Positions 1-6,383 of a DNA stretch of 6,494 nucleotides are shown here, piece by piece. Source of the DNA: Candidatus Sumerlaeota bacterium. GTDB taxonomy: Bacteria > UBP6 > UBA1177. The translations under genes and the position numbers were made by a program. Below the pieces are notes generated by a model that worked only from the letters and a program-made list of their open reading frames with translations, ran no database searches and was not told the origin of the DNA. The stretch lies in assembly GCA_007136595.1 (NCBI GenBank), contig SLGQ01000126.1, forward strand, positions 1-6,494, written 5' to 3'. The stretch's first letter is position 1, and the number at the start of each line of letters is the position of its first letter.

Positions 1-662
1 CCATGTTCCGTCACCACGGAAATATCGTATCTGTCGGGAACTTTCTCTCCTCTTGCCCTTTTTGCCGCATTTTCCATTATTTTTTCTTTCTGGGCAGGTA
101 CAACATATTTAAAAATGTCAACTCCTATTATGCCACCGGCATCAATACCGAATATTTCTCCAACAGCTTTGTTGGCATAGATCCACTTCATATCTTTATG
201 GATCATTATTGCAGTCGGAGCATTATCAAGAACAGCTTTATAAACCTTTTCCGTTTCAACCAGAGTTTCTTTTTCCTCATAAGATTCTGTAATGTCCCGC
301 CAGATCACAAGAACCACTTCTTTTTGAGTTTCAGGAACCTTTACAAGGAGAACATCGGCATAAAAAGATGTTCCGTCAGGTCTCAAGTGATGCCATTCAA
401 ACCTGTTCGACCCTTTTTCAAGACACTTCTTTATCAAATCTTCCGCTTTTATCTTTGAGGAAACACCGTCCATCTGAAATTCAGGAGATATATCCCACGG
501 AGTTTTTCCCCTGAAATCTTCAGGATCAGAGATATTAAGCATATCAAGAGTTTCTTTGTTGAAATCAATGAAAATACCATCTTCAAGTATGGAAACAGGC
601 TCATTTAAGTTATCAAGAAAATTTTTTATCATTTTTATGTCACCACTTTTTAAACTTTGCAT
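1..662 (-). CDS. PAS-domain sensory protein, N-terminal part (runs off left edge)
   Basis: This reading frame opens at an ATG at 662 and stays open to the window edge, giving 220 residues with no stop. A strong AAGGAG (668-673) lies 5 bases upstream of the start. Residues about 14-125 form one PAS domain with the family-typical stretch GKTPWDISPEF (52-62), then FEWHHLRPDG (88-97) and the closing WRDITE (121-126). A charged helical linker (127-140) leads into a second PAS domain from about 139 (VYKAVLDNAPTAIMIH), cut by the window edge. No signal peptide or membrane segment is visible, so it is probably cytoplasmic. PAS domains bind small ligands or cofactors, or mediate dimerisation. Such tandems usually precede a histidine kinase, a GGDEF/EAL domain or another output module, which here lies outside the window. 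The PAS assignment is good; ligand, output and gene name are unknown. Confidence 0.85.
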   Translation of the reverse strand, partial: MQSLKSGDIKMIKNFLDNLNEPVSILEDGIFIDFNKETLDMLNISDPEDFRGKTPWDISPEFQMDGVSSKIKAEDLIKKCLEKGSNRFEWHHLRPDGTSFYADVLLVKVPETQKEVVLVIWRDITESYEEKETLVETEKVYKAVLDNAPTAIMIHKDMKWIYANKAVGEIFGIDAGGIIGVDIFKYVVPAQKEKIMENAAKRARGEKVPDRYDISVVTEH

Positions 663-681
663 ATCATCTCCTTCTTTGACA

Positions 682-709
682 ATCATATCGGGAAAAAAAG
701 ATTATTCAA
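682..709 (-). promoter_or_regulatory. predicted sigma-70-type promoter of the PAS gene
   Basis: On the minus strand a TTGAAT -35 box (704-709) is followed after 16 bases by TATGAT (682-687), a one-mismatch -10 box. Transcription would start near 675, leaving a leader of about a dozen bases that carries the AAGGAG ribosome binding site. This suggests the PAS gene can be expressed apart from asnS. The prediction rests on consensus matching only, in AT-rich DNA. Confidence 0.5.
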
Positions 710-755
710 CTATTTTATTACACGATAATTTTATCTTGTGATTACAGATATTTCG

Positions 756-2147
756 CTAAAACTCAGCGTTTTTGGGAGTTCTCGGGAATGGAATGACATC
801 GCGGATGTTCTGCATTCCGGTTATATACATTATTGCTCTTTCAAAACCGAGTCCGAAACCTGCATGAGGGTTCGTTCCGTATCTTCTCAGATCAAGATAC
901 CACCAGTAATCATCTTTGTTCAGCCCCATCTCTTCAATCCTTGAAACGAGCTTGTCGTATCTTTCTTCTCTCTGGCTTCCACCTATTATCTCACCGACTC
1001 CCGGAACAAGGAGATCAGTTGCCGCAACAGTCTTGTTGTCATCGTTAAGACGCATGTAAAAAGCCTTGATCTCTTTGGGATAATTATAAACAAAAACAGG
1101 TTTTTTAAGAAGTTCTTCTGTCAGATATCTTTCGTGTTCAGTCTGGAGATCAGCCCCCCATTTTACCGGATACTCGAACTCTTTCCCCGATTTTTCAAGG
1201 AGTTCAATTGCTTCAGTATAGGTAACTCTTGCAAAATCGGAATTAAGAACGAAATTAAGTCTTTCAAGAAGCCCCTTATCTATGAAATCATTAAAAAACT
1301 GCATCTCCTCAGGTGCATTTTCAAGCACATATCCTATGATGTATTTCATCATATCTTCGGCAAGTTCCATATCATCAAAAATGTCGGCAAAAGCAATTTC
1401 CGGCTCTATCATCCAGAATTCACTCGCATGTCTTTGGGTATTTGAATTCTCTGCACGGAAAGTTGGTCCGAAAGTATAAACATTTCTGTATGCGGCACAG
1501 AAATTTTCAACTGCAAGCTGTCCTGAAACTGTCAAGTTTGTCTCTTTTCCGAAAAAATCCTTTGAAAAATCTATTTTGCCGTCATCTTTTCTGGGGATCT
1601 TATCAAAATCGCGCGTTGAAACTTTGAACATTTCCCCTGCACCTTCACAGTCACTTCCTGTAATGATAGGTGTATGGACATAAACAAAACCTCTTTCATT
1701 GAAAAACTTGTGAATGGCAAAAGCAACAAGACTTCTCACCCTGAAAACGGCACTGAAAGCATTAGTTCTCGGTCTTAAATGGGCGATGGTTCTCAAATAC
1801 TCGAAAGTATGCCTTTTTTTCTGCAACGGAAAATCTTCATCAGCCTCCCCCACTACAGTGACAGAAACAGCTTTTATCTCAAAAGGCTGCTTTGCACCTT
1901 CACTTTCTGTGACAGTTCCCGAAACTTTTATTGCAGACCCGGTACCAAGATCGGAGATCTGCTTGAAATTATCAAGTGAAGATTCAAAAACGATCTGAAT
2001 GTTCTTAAAAAAAGAACCGTCATTAAGCTCAATAAATCCAAAGGCATTACTTGCTCTTATAGTTCTGACCCATCCTGAAAGCTCCACGACCTGTCCCATG
2101 AACTTTCCTGTTTCTCTGTAAATCTCTTTTACACTTGTTTTTACCAT
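756..2147 (-). CDS. asnS: asparagine--tRNA ligase (AsnRS), class II
   Basis: The enzyme activates asparagine with ATP and charges tRNA-Asn in the cytoplasm. The 463-residue protein is close to the 466 of E. coli AsnRS. An OB-fold anticodon-binding domain occupies about residues 18-100 (VELSGWVRTIR near 21-31). The class II catalytic core follows, with the motif 1 region at about 136-160, motif 2 at 227-250 (FRAENSNTQRH and EFWMIEPE, typical of AsnRS rather than AspRS) and motif 3 at 430-456 (GFGLGFER, with the ATP-binding arginine, ending IPFPRTP). The frame is open to an ATG at 2177, but I choose 2147: it has GGAG 6 bases upstream, begins MVKTSVKEIY as expected for the family, and the upstream ATG overlaps a predicted -10 box. 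The gene lies 65 bases after dnaJ and appears to have its own promoter. It looks intact. Confidence 0.97.
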   Translation of the reverse strand: MVKTSVKEIYRETGKFMGQVVELSGWVRTIRASNAFGFIELNDGSFFKNIQIVFESSLDNFKQISDLGTGSAIKVSGTVTESEGAKQPFEIKAVSVTVVGEADEDFPLQKKRHTFEYLRTIAHLRPRTNAFSAVFRVRSLVAFAIHKFFNERGFVYVHTPIITGSDCEGAGEMFKVSTRDFDKIPRKDDGKIDFSKDFFGKETNLTVSGQLAVENFCAAYRNVYTFGPTFRAENSNTQRHASEFWMIEPEIAFADIFDDMELAEDMMKYIIGYVLENAPEEMQFFNDFIDKGLLERLNFVLNSDFARVTYTEAIELLEKSGKEFEYPVKWGADLQTEHERYLTEELLKKPVFVYNYPKEIKAFYMRLNDDNKTVAATDLLVPGVGEIIGGSQREERYDKLVSRIEEMGLNKDDYWWYLDLRRYGTNPHAGFGLGFERAIMYITGMQNIRDVIPFPRTPKNAEF

Positions 2148-2153
2148 TTCGAT

Positions 2154-2157
2154 CTCC
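2154..2157 (-). promoter_or_regulatory. asnS ribosome binding site (decides start)
   Basis: GGAG sits 6 bases before the ATG at 2147. No comparable site precedes the in-frame ATG at 2177, so this site decides the start of asnS. Confidence 0.8.
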
Positions 2158-2175
2158 AATAAACATTGACGGGAC

Positions 2176-2203
2176 ATTCTATATATCAGACTGACTCAGT
2201 CAA
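2176..2203 (-). promoter_or_regulatory. predicted sigma-70-type promoter of asnS
   Basis: On the minus strand TTGACT (2198-2203) and TAGAAT (2176-2181), each one mismatch from consensus, are separated by 16 bases in the dnaJ-asnS gap. Start of transcription would fall near 2169, giving a leader of about 22 bases with the GGAG site. An 11-base dyad, TGACT-C-AGTCA (2192-2202), overlaps the -35 box and could be an operator, though it may be chance. The -10 box covers part of the alternative ATG at 2175-2177, which argues against that start. Confidence 0.6.
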
Positions 2204-2212
2204 GTAAAACAG

Positions 2213-3343
2213 TTAATTATGCTGTTTAAAAAGATTTTTCACTTTATCGATATAATCTTTAAGTGTCGGGCGTTCTTTGTGATCTTCTTCATAAGGTTTT
2301 AACTGTTGAATCACTTTTTTGTGGTCTTCCGAAATATTTTTCGGAACTTCAAGCCTCAAAACAACGAACAGGGAACCTTTGACAGGACTTGAAACTGAGG
2401 GAAAACCCTTTTCTTTCAACCTCATTCTCGTTCCCGGCTGAGTACCCGGAGGTATTTTCATCTCAACCTTTCCGGTCATGGTGGGAACTTCAATTTTATC
2501 ACCCAAAACCGCCTGAGAATAACTTATCGGAACTTCGATATAGATATCATCTCCATCCCTTTCAAAAAGAGGATGGCTTTTTACCGATATTTCAACATAA
2601 AGATCACCTCTGGGACCACCATTCTGACCACTGTTCCCTTCATGGGCAACTCTCATTTTCATCCCGGAAGCAATACCGCCCGGAATATTGACAGAAAGGG
2701 TTTTAGTTTCTTTTACAAACCCCGTACCGCTACATTTTTTGCAGGGTTTTTCTATCATTTCCCCTTCACCATGACAAGTTGGACATGTTTGTGCCAACGA
2801 GAAAACTCCGTGAGAAACTCTTACCTGCCCTGCACCTCTGCATGTAGCACAGGTTTTCTTCGGACTCCCTTTTTCAGCTCCGGAACCTGAACATTCAGAG
2901 CATGTTGCAGATCTGGTGACATTAACATCTTTTTTCACACCATTGAAAGAATCTTCAAAACTGATGGAAACTCTTGTCAGAAGGTCACTTCCCTGCATCG
3001 GTGCATCTTTGTATCTTCCACCGCTTCTCCCTCCGAAAAAGTCACTGAAAACATCGCCGAATTTTTCAAAAGCTTCCGCATAACTGTAAAATCCGGAGCC
3101 ACCTCTGTTTTGAAAAGAATTGCCTTTCAAACCATCTTCTCCGAACTGGTCATAAAGCTGTCTTTTTTCAGGATCGCTCAAAACTTCATAAGCATGGCTC
3201 ACCTTTTTGAACATATCCTCAGCCTGTTTATCACCTTTATTTCTGTCAGGATGGTATTTGAGAGCCTTTTTTTTGTATGCTCTTTTTATCTCATCGCCAG
3301 ATGCACTTTTTGAAACACCGAGCAGATCATAGTAGTCAGCCAT
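2213..3343 (-). CDS. dnaJ: chaperone protein DnaJ (type I Hsp40)
   Basis: DnaJ is the J-domain co-chaperone that brings unfolded substrates to DnaK and stimulates its ATPase. The 376-residue protein equals the E. coli length. The J domain (1-70) contains the essential HPD tripeptide at 31-33 in KYHPDRN. A rather short Gly/Phe region follows (about 71-113) with DVF and DFF motifs. The zinc domain has four complete CxxCxGxG repeats, with cysteines at 148/151, 165/168, 187/190 and 201/204. Two substrate-binding beta domains (about 213-335) and a C-terminal dimerisation segment complete it. The frame extends to an ATG at 3367, but the family N-terminus MADYYDLLGV and a GGAG 8 bases upstream support 3343. 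It lies 40 bases after dnaK with no terminator or convincing promoter between them, so it is probably on the grpE-dnaK transcript. No defect is seen. Confidence 0.97.
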   Translation of the reverse strand: MADYYDLLGVSKSASGDEIKRAYKKKALKYHPDRNKGDKQAEDMFKKVSHAYEVLSDPEKRQLYDQFGEDGLKGNSFQNRGGSGFYSYAEAFEKFGDVFSDFFGGRSGGRYKDAPMQGSDLLTRVSISFEDSFNGVKKDVNVTRSATCSECSGSGAEKGSPKKTCATCRGAGQVRVSHGVFSLAQTCPTCHGEGEMIEKPCKKCSGTGFVKETKTLSVNIPGGIASGMKMRVAHEGNSGQNGGPRGDLYVEISVKSHPLFERDGDDIYIEVPISYSQAVLGDKIEVPTMTGKVEMKIPPGTQPGTRMRLKEKGFPSVSSPVKGSLFVVLRLEVPKNISEDHKKVIQQLKPYEEDHKERPTLKDYIDKVKNLFKQHN

Positions 3344-3351
3344 TTTAGTAT

Positions 3352-3355
3352 CTCC
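3352..3355 (-). promoter_or_regulatory. dnaJ ribosome binding site (decides start)
   Basis: GGAG is 8 bases upstream of the ATG at 3343 that begins the conserved DnaJ N-terminus. The upstream in-frame ATG at 3367 would add eight residues (MSFSGDTK) that are foreign to the family. Confidence 0.7.
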
Positions 3356-3383
3356 AGAGAAGCTCATTCTCTAAACATTTCTT

Positions 3384-5327
3384 CTAGTCTTCCTCTTTTG
3401 GATCTTCCTCATTTTTTTCCTCAAAATCGGCATCAACTACGCCGTCATCTTTCGGAGAGGACTCTTCATCTTCAGGAACACCGTCATCTGTTCCAGGATT
3501 TGCTTGTTCATTGGCATCTTTAGCTGTCTTGTATAAGTTTTCCGCAAGTTTATGAGCTGCCTGATTCATTTCCTCAATTGCTTTAGATATTTCATCTGCA
3601 TCATCTTTTGAAACGGCATCTTTAAGATTTTGAAGTTTTCCTTCAATTTCAGTTTTAACTTCCGGAGCAATATTATCACCATATTCTTTAAGTGATTTTT
3701 CAGTAGTATAAATAAGCTGATCGGCATTATTTCTTATCTCAACCGCTTTTTTCCGTTTTGCATCATCATCTCTGTGTTTTTCAGCTTCATTTACCATTCT
3801 ATCAACTTCTTCATCGGTCAAACCGCTTCCGGCTTTTATCTCAATGGCACTCTGCTTGTTAGTACCAAGATCCTTTGCTGTTACATTGAGTATTCCGTTG
3901 GCATCTATGTCAAAACTCACCTCTATTTTCGGCATACCTCGCGGTGCCGCAGGAATATCTTTAAGATCAAACTCTCCAAGCAGTTTGTTTTCGGATGCTA
4001 TTTCTCTCTCTCCCTGAAAAACTCTGATACTGACAGAAAGCTGATTATCCTGAGCTGTTGAAAAAATCTCTGTTTTCTTTGTCGGAATAGTTGTGTTTCT
4101 CGGTATGAGTCTTGCAAAAACCCCGCCAAGAGTTTCAATTCCAAGAGAAAGCGGTGTAACATCAAGAAGAAGAACATCTTTGACATCACCTTTGATAATT
4201 CCACCCTGAATTGCAGCACCTACCGCAACAACTTCATCAGGATTCACACCTTTATGAAGCTCTTTCTGAAAAAACTCTTTTACCAGTTTCTGTATGAGCG
4301 GCATCCTTGTCATACCGCCAACCATAATTATCTCATTAATGTCGGAAGCTTTCAGTTTCGCATCTTCAAGAACTTTCTTACACGGTTCAAGTGTTTTTCT
4401 TGCAAGATCTTCAACAAGTCCCTCAAGTTTAGCCCTCGACATGTTTATATTAAGATGTTTGGGACCGCTCGCATCAGCAGTAATGAAAGGAAGATTAATG
4501 TTTGTTTCCATAGTTGAAGAAAGTTCATGTTTAGCTTTTTCGGAAGCCTCTTTAAGTCTCTGAAGAGCCATTGGATCCTGTGAAAGATCAACACCTGTCT
4601 CTTTTTTGAATTCCTTTACCAGATGCTCGATTATTCTCTGGTCAAAGTCTTCTCCGCCCAGAAATGTGTCTCCGTTAGTTGAAAGAACTTCAAAAACACC
4701 TTCACCAAGCTCAAGGATCGAAATATCAAAAGTACCGCCGCCAAAATCATAGACTGCTATTTTCATGTCTTTCCCTTTCTTGTCAATACCGTAGGCAAGA
4801 GCAGCCGCAGTAGGCTCATTTATGATCCTAAGAACATTAAGTCCCGCAATTTTTCCGGCATCTTTGGTAGCCTGTCTCTGACTGTCGTTAAAATATGCAG
4901 GAACAGTAATAACTGCATCGGTAACTTTTTCACCGAGATACTCTTCGGCAGTTTCTTTCATTTTCTGAAGTATCATCGCTGAAATTTCCTGAGGACTGTA
5001 TTCTTTCCCTTCAATTTTTACCCATGCATCACCATTTGCAGCCTTCACAATTTCAAAAGGTGAAACATTTTTCATTTTAATGACGGCATTTGATTCATAC
5101 TTCCTTCCGATAAGCCTTTTAAGAGAGTAAAGGGTTCTTTTCGGATTTGTGACAGACTGTCTTTTAGCAAGCTGCCCGACAAGTCTTTCACCCTTATCAG
5201 TAAAAGCTACAATACTTGGTGTGGTTCTTGAACCTTCAGGATTTGCAATAACTTTAGGGTCTCCACCCTCCATGATACCTACACAACTGTTAGTTGTTCC
5301 AAGGTCAATTCCGATCACTTTTCCCAT
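3384..5327 (-). CDS. dnaK: chaperone protein DnaK (Hsp70)
   Basis: DnaK is the ATP-driven cytoplasmic Hsp70 that binds exposed hydrophobic peptides; DnaJ and GrpE drive its cycle. The 647-residue protein compares with 638 in E. coli. The nucleotide-binding domain has phosphate loop 1 GIDLGTTNS (6-14), Lys70, Glu171 in NEPTAAALAYG (170-180), DFGGGTFDIS (194-203, Thr199 as in E. coli) and IMVGGMTRMP (334-343). The interdomain linker is DVLLLDV (384-390), followed by the beta substrate domain (about 391-505) and helical lid (about 506-605). Residues about 77-110 include the insert typical of diderm Hsp70s. The tail keeps VVDADFEE (630-637) and continues with a further acidic stretch of 10 residues. 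The start has GGAGG (5334-5338) six bases upstream and begins MGKVIGID as expected. It begins 14 bases after the grpE stop, so the two are surely co-transcribed. No truncation or missing catalytic residue is seen. Confidence 0.98.
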   Translation of the reverse strand: MGKVIGIDLGTTNSCVGIMEGGDPKVIANPEGSRTTPSIVAFTDKGERLVGQLAKRQSVTNPKRTLYSLKRLIGRKYESNAVIKMKNVSPFEIVKAANGDAWVKIEGKEYSPQEISAMILQKMKETAEEYLGEKVTDAVITVPAYFNDSQRQATKDAGKIAGLNVLRIINEPTAAALAYGIDKKGKDMKIAVYDFGGGTFDISILELGEGVFEVLSTNGDTFLGGEDFDQRIIEHLVKEFKKETGVDLSQDPMALQRLKEASEKAKHELSSTMETNINLPFITADASGPKHLNINMSRAKLEGLVEDLARKTLEPCKKVLEDAKLKASDINEIIMVGGMTRMPLIQKLVKEFFQKELHKGVNPDEVVAVGAAIQGGIIKGDVKDVLLLDVTPLSLGIETLGGVFARLIPRNTTIPTKKTEIFSTAQDNQLSVSIRVFQGEREIASENKLLGEFDLKDIPAAPRGMPKIEVSFDIDANGILNVTAKDLGTNKQSAIEIKAGSGLTDEEVDRMVNEAEKHRDDDAKRKKAVEIRNNADQLIYTTEKSLKEYGDNIAPEVKTEIEGKLQNLKDAVSKDDADEISKAIEEMNQAAHKLAENLYKTAKDANEQANPGTDDGVPEDEESSPKDDGVVDADFEEKNEEDPKEED

Positions 5328-5333
5328 TTTTTT

Positions 5334-5338
5334 CCTCC
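5334..5338 (-). promoter_or_regulatory. dnaK ribosome binding site
   Basis: A near-perfect GGAGG lies in the 14-base grpE-dnaK gap and is followed by six A residues before the ATG. It suggests strong, independent translation initiation on dnaK, in line with the high DnaK demand relative to GrpE. Confidence 0.8.
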
Positions 5339-5341
5339 AAA

Positions 5342-6136
5342 TTATTCAGTTTCGTTTAAATTATCCTGTTCTTCCGCTTCATTTTCATCATTTTCATCTT
5401 TATCATTTTCATTTTCAGGCTCTTCCTCTGCCGATCCGGGGTTTTTACCTGATGCAACGACAACCATAGCCGCCCTTAAAAGTCTTTCGTAATAAAGGTA
5501 GCCCTTTACATATTCGGCAACAACTTCGTTTTCTTCTTTGCCCTCAACATCAATAATGCTCATAGCCTGATGAACATTGGGATCAAAATTCTCGCCAAGT
5601 GCCGAAAAACCTTTCAACCCGTGATTTGCCATCACACTTTCCATTTTTTTATGGAGATTTTTTATTCCGGCAATAAAAGGATCGTTTTCTTTTGCATCTT
5701 CAGGGATGAATTCCATCGCTTTATCAAAATCATCCTTTACAGTGATAAAATCTCTGAAAAAGTCTTCAACAGCAAACTTTATCCTTGACCTGTACTCATT
5801 TTCAAGCCTGGTTTTCTGATTTCTGTTTTCCGCAACCATAGCTTTAAGATCGGTTTCAAGCTGATTTATTTTGCTGTTTTTTTCATCAAGCAGGTCTGTG
5901 AGCTTTTCGATCTGTTTAGAAGATGCATCATCACTGCCCTTTTTCTTTTTGCCGAATATATTCAAACCCTTTTTCTTGGCATATTCCTCGCCCTGTTCAT
6001 CTGCAAAAGATTGAAGGTCTATCTTTCCATCCTGCATTTTCTCATAAGTTTCCAAATCACTTTCGGTTTGAGGATCGGTCTGATCATTTGCCTCTTTTTC
6101 GATCTCCTCGTTAACCTTTTTTTCTTTATCGCTCAT
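5342..6136 (-). CDS. grpE: nucleotide exchange factor GrpE, with acidic C-terminal extension
   Basis: GrpE is a dimer that releases ADP from DnaK and often acts as a thermosensor of the cycle. The protein has 264 residues against 197 in E. coli. Residues 1-70 are charged and probably disordered, with a basic patch KKKGLNIFGKKKKG (54-67). A long coiled-coil helix runs at about 72-125, then a helical bundle, and the C-terminal beta domain carries the GrpE signature: NFDPNVHQAM (183-192) and VVAEYVKGYLYYERLLRAAM (205-224), followed by VVVA. After about residue 232 comes a tail with 16 acidic residues among the last 28, absent from E. coli GrpE. The frame reaches an ATG at 6166, but MSDKEKK at 6136 has GGAGG just upstream and the extra ten codons would run through that site. 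It is the first gene of the operon. Its assignment is secure; the role of the tail is unknown. Confidence 0.96.
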   Translation of the reverse strand: MSDKEKKVNEEIEKEANDQTDPQTESDLETYEKMQDGKIDLQSFADEQGEEYAKKKGLNIFGKKKKGSDDASSKQIEKLTDLLDEKNSKINQLETDLKAMVAENRNQKTRLENEYRSRIKFAVEDFFRDFITVKDDFDKAMEFIPEDAKENDPFIAGIKNLHKKMESVMANHGLKGFSALGENFDPNVHQAMSIIDVEGKEENEVVAEYVKGYLYYERLLRAAMVVVASGKNPGSAEEEPENENDKDENDENEAEEQDNLNETE

Positions 6137-6214
6137 CTCTCCTCCACAAAAAGAAACCGGAACCAAAGATAAGTAACTGTTTTCACAGGACTCTTAACAT
6201 CAAGCTGAGTCAAC
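6137..6214 (-). promoter_or_regulatory. grpE 5' leader with strong ribosome binding site and possible weak helix
   Basis: The leader runs from the predicted transcription start near 6215 to the ATG at 6136. It ends with GGAGGAG (6139-6145), a ribosome binding site that decides the start. A pyrimidine run UUUCUUUUU (6148-6156) just before it can pair with GGAGGAG in two registers, giving 7-8 pairs rich in G-U and A-U around a 3-4 base loop. Further upstream are GACTC/GAGTC arms 13 bases apart and a small CUGU-GAAA-ACAG hairpin. The pairing next to the ribosome binding site resembles fourU-type RNA thermometers, but this is inference from pairing alone. Confidence 0.35.
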
Positions 6215-6221
6215 GCCCTTT

Positions 6222-6249
6222 TATATAAAGACATATCGCGAAAAGTCAA
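6222..6249 (-). promoter_or_regulatory. predicted sigma-70-type promoter of the grpE-dnaK-dnaJ operon
   Basis: On the minus strand TTGACT (6244-6249) is followed after 16 bases by TATATA (6222-6227); TATAAA two bases further on is an alternative -10 with an 18-base spacer. Transcription would start near 6215, about 78 bases before grpE. It looks like a vegetative promoter. I see no sigma-32-type box (CTTGAAA with CCCCAT) and no CIRCE inverted repeat around it. AT-rich repeat DNA lies directly upstream of the -35 box. Confidence 0.6.
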
Positions 6250-6271
6250 CACATAGAATCCATCATTTTTA

Positions 6272-6311
6272 ACTTAACACTTAACATTTTTTAATCGGGC
6301 ACTTAATCGGG
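6272..6311. repeat. short direct repeats between divergent promoters
   Basis: ACTTAAC occurs twice in tandem (6272-6278 and 6279-6285), ACTTAA again at 6301-6306, and TTAATCGGG twice (6291-6299 and 6303-6311, 12 bases apart). The patch lies about 23-62 bases upstream of the grpE -35 box and 28-67 bases before the tRNA -35 box. The repeats are seen directly; use as regulator binding sites or UP-like DNA is inference. The rest of 6250-6338 is AT-rich with no gene that I can recognise. Confidence 0.6.
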
Positions 6312-6338
6312 AATTAAATTGAGAGATTAAAATTTTTA

Positions 6339-6366
6339 TTGACTGGCTCCCCTTTTTATGTAAATT
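6339..6366 (+). promoter_or_regulatory. predicted promoter of the tRNA-Ala gene
   Basis: TTGACT (6339-6344) and TAAATT (6361-6366) are 16 bases apart and would start transcription near 6373, about 11 bases before the mature tRNA. The -35 box is good, the -10 box is moderate (4 of 6). Its position fits the tRNA well. Confidence 0.5.
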
Positions 6367-6383
6367 AGGTTCGTCTATACGGT

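Noticed and set aside
3..458. Plus-strand open frame of 151 codons
   Set aside because: It lies antisense to the PAS gene, whose own frame gives clear domain motifs and a ribosome binding site; the plus-strand product is low-complexity and has no such support.
721..740. Possible terminator hairpin after asnS (CAC-aa-GATA / TATC-GTG)
   Set aside because: The stem is short, bulged and AT-rich and is not followed by a T-run, so I do not call a terminator.
2148..2177. Upstream ATG for asnS at 2177
   Set aside because: It has no ribosome binding site, adds ten residues foreign to the family and overlaps the predicted -10 box.
2389..2890. Plus-strand open frames opposite dnaJ
   Set aside because: They are shadows of the conserved DnaJ substrate-binding and zinc domains, have no ribosome binding site, and resemble no family.
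3998..4563. Open frames in other phases within dnaK
   Set aside because: DnaK is intact and highly conserved across this stretch; the other frames are by-products of its codon use.
6137..6166. Upstream ATG for grpE at 6166
   Set aside because: The extra ten codons would be translated through a strong GGAGG, and the ATG right after that site gives a normal GrpE N-terminus.
6205..6213. Second copy of a TTGACT -35 box closer to grpE (6208-6213)
   Set aside because: No acceptable -10 box lies 15-19 bases downstream, unlike the TTGACT at 6244-6249.
6137..6383. CIRCE operator or sigma-32 promoter for the chaperone operon
   Set aside because: No 9-base arms resembling TTAGCACTC/GAGTGCTAA and no CTTGAAA plus CCCCAT pair are found on the minus strand here; CTCCCC near 6347 is on the plus strand and too close to its TTGACT.
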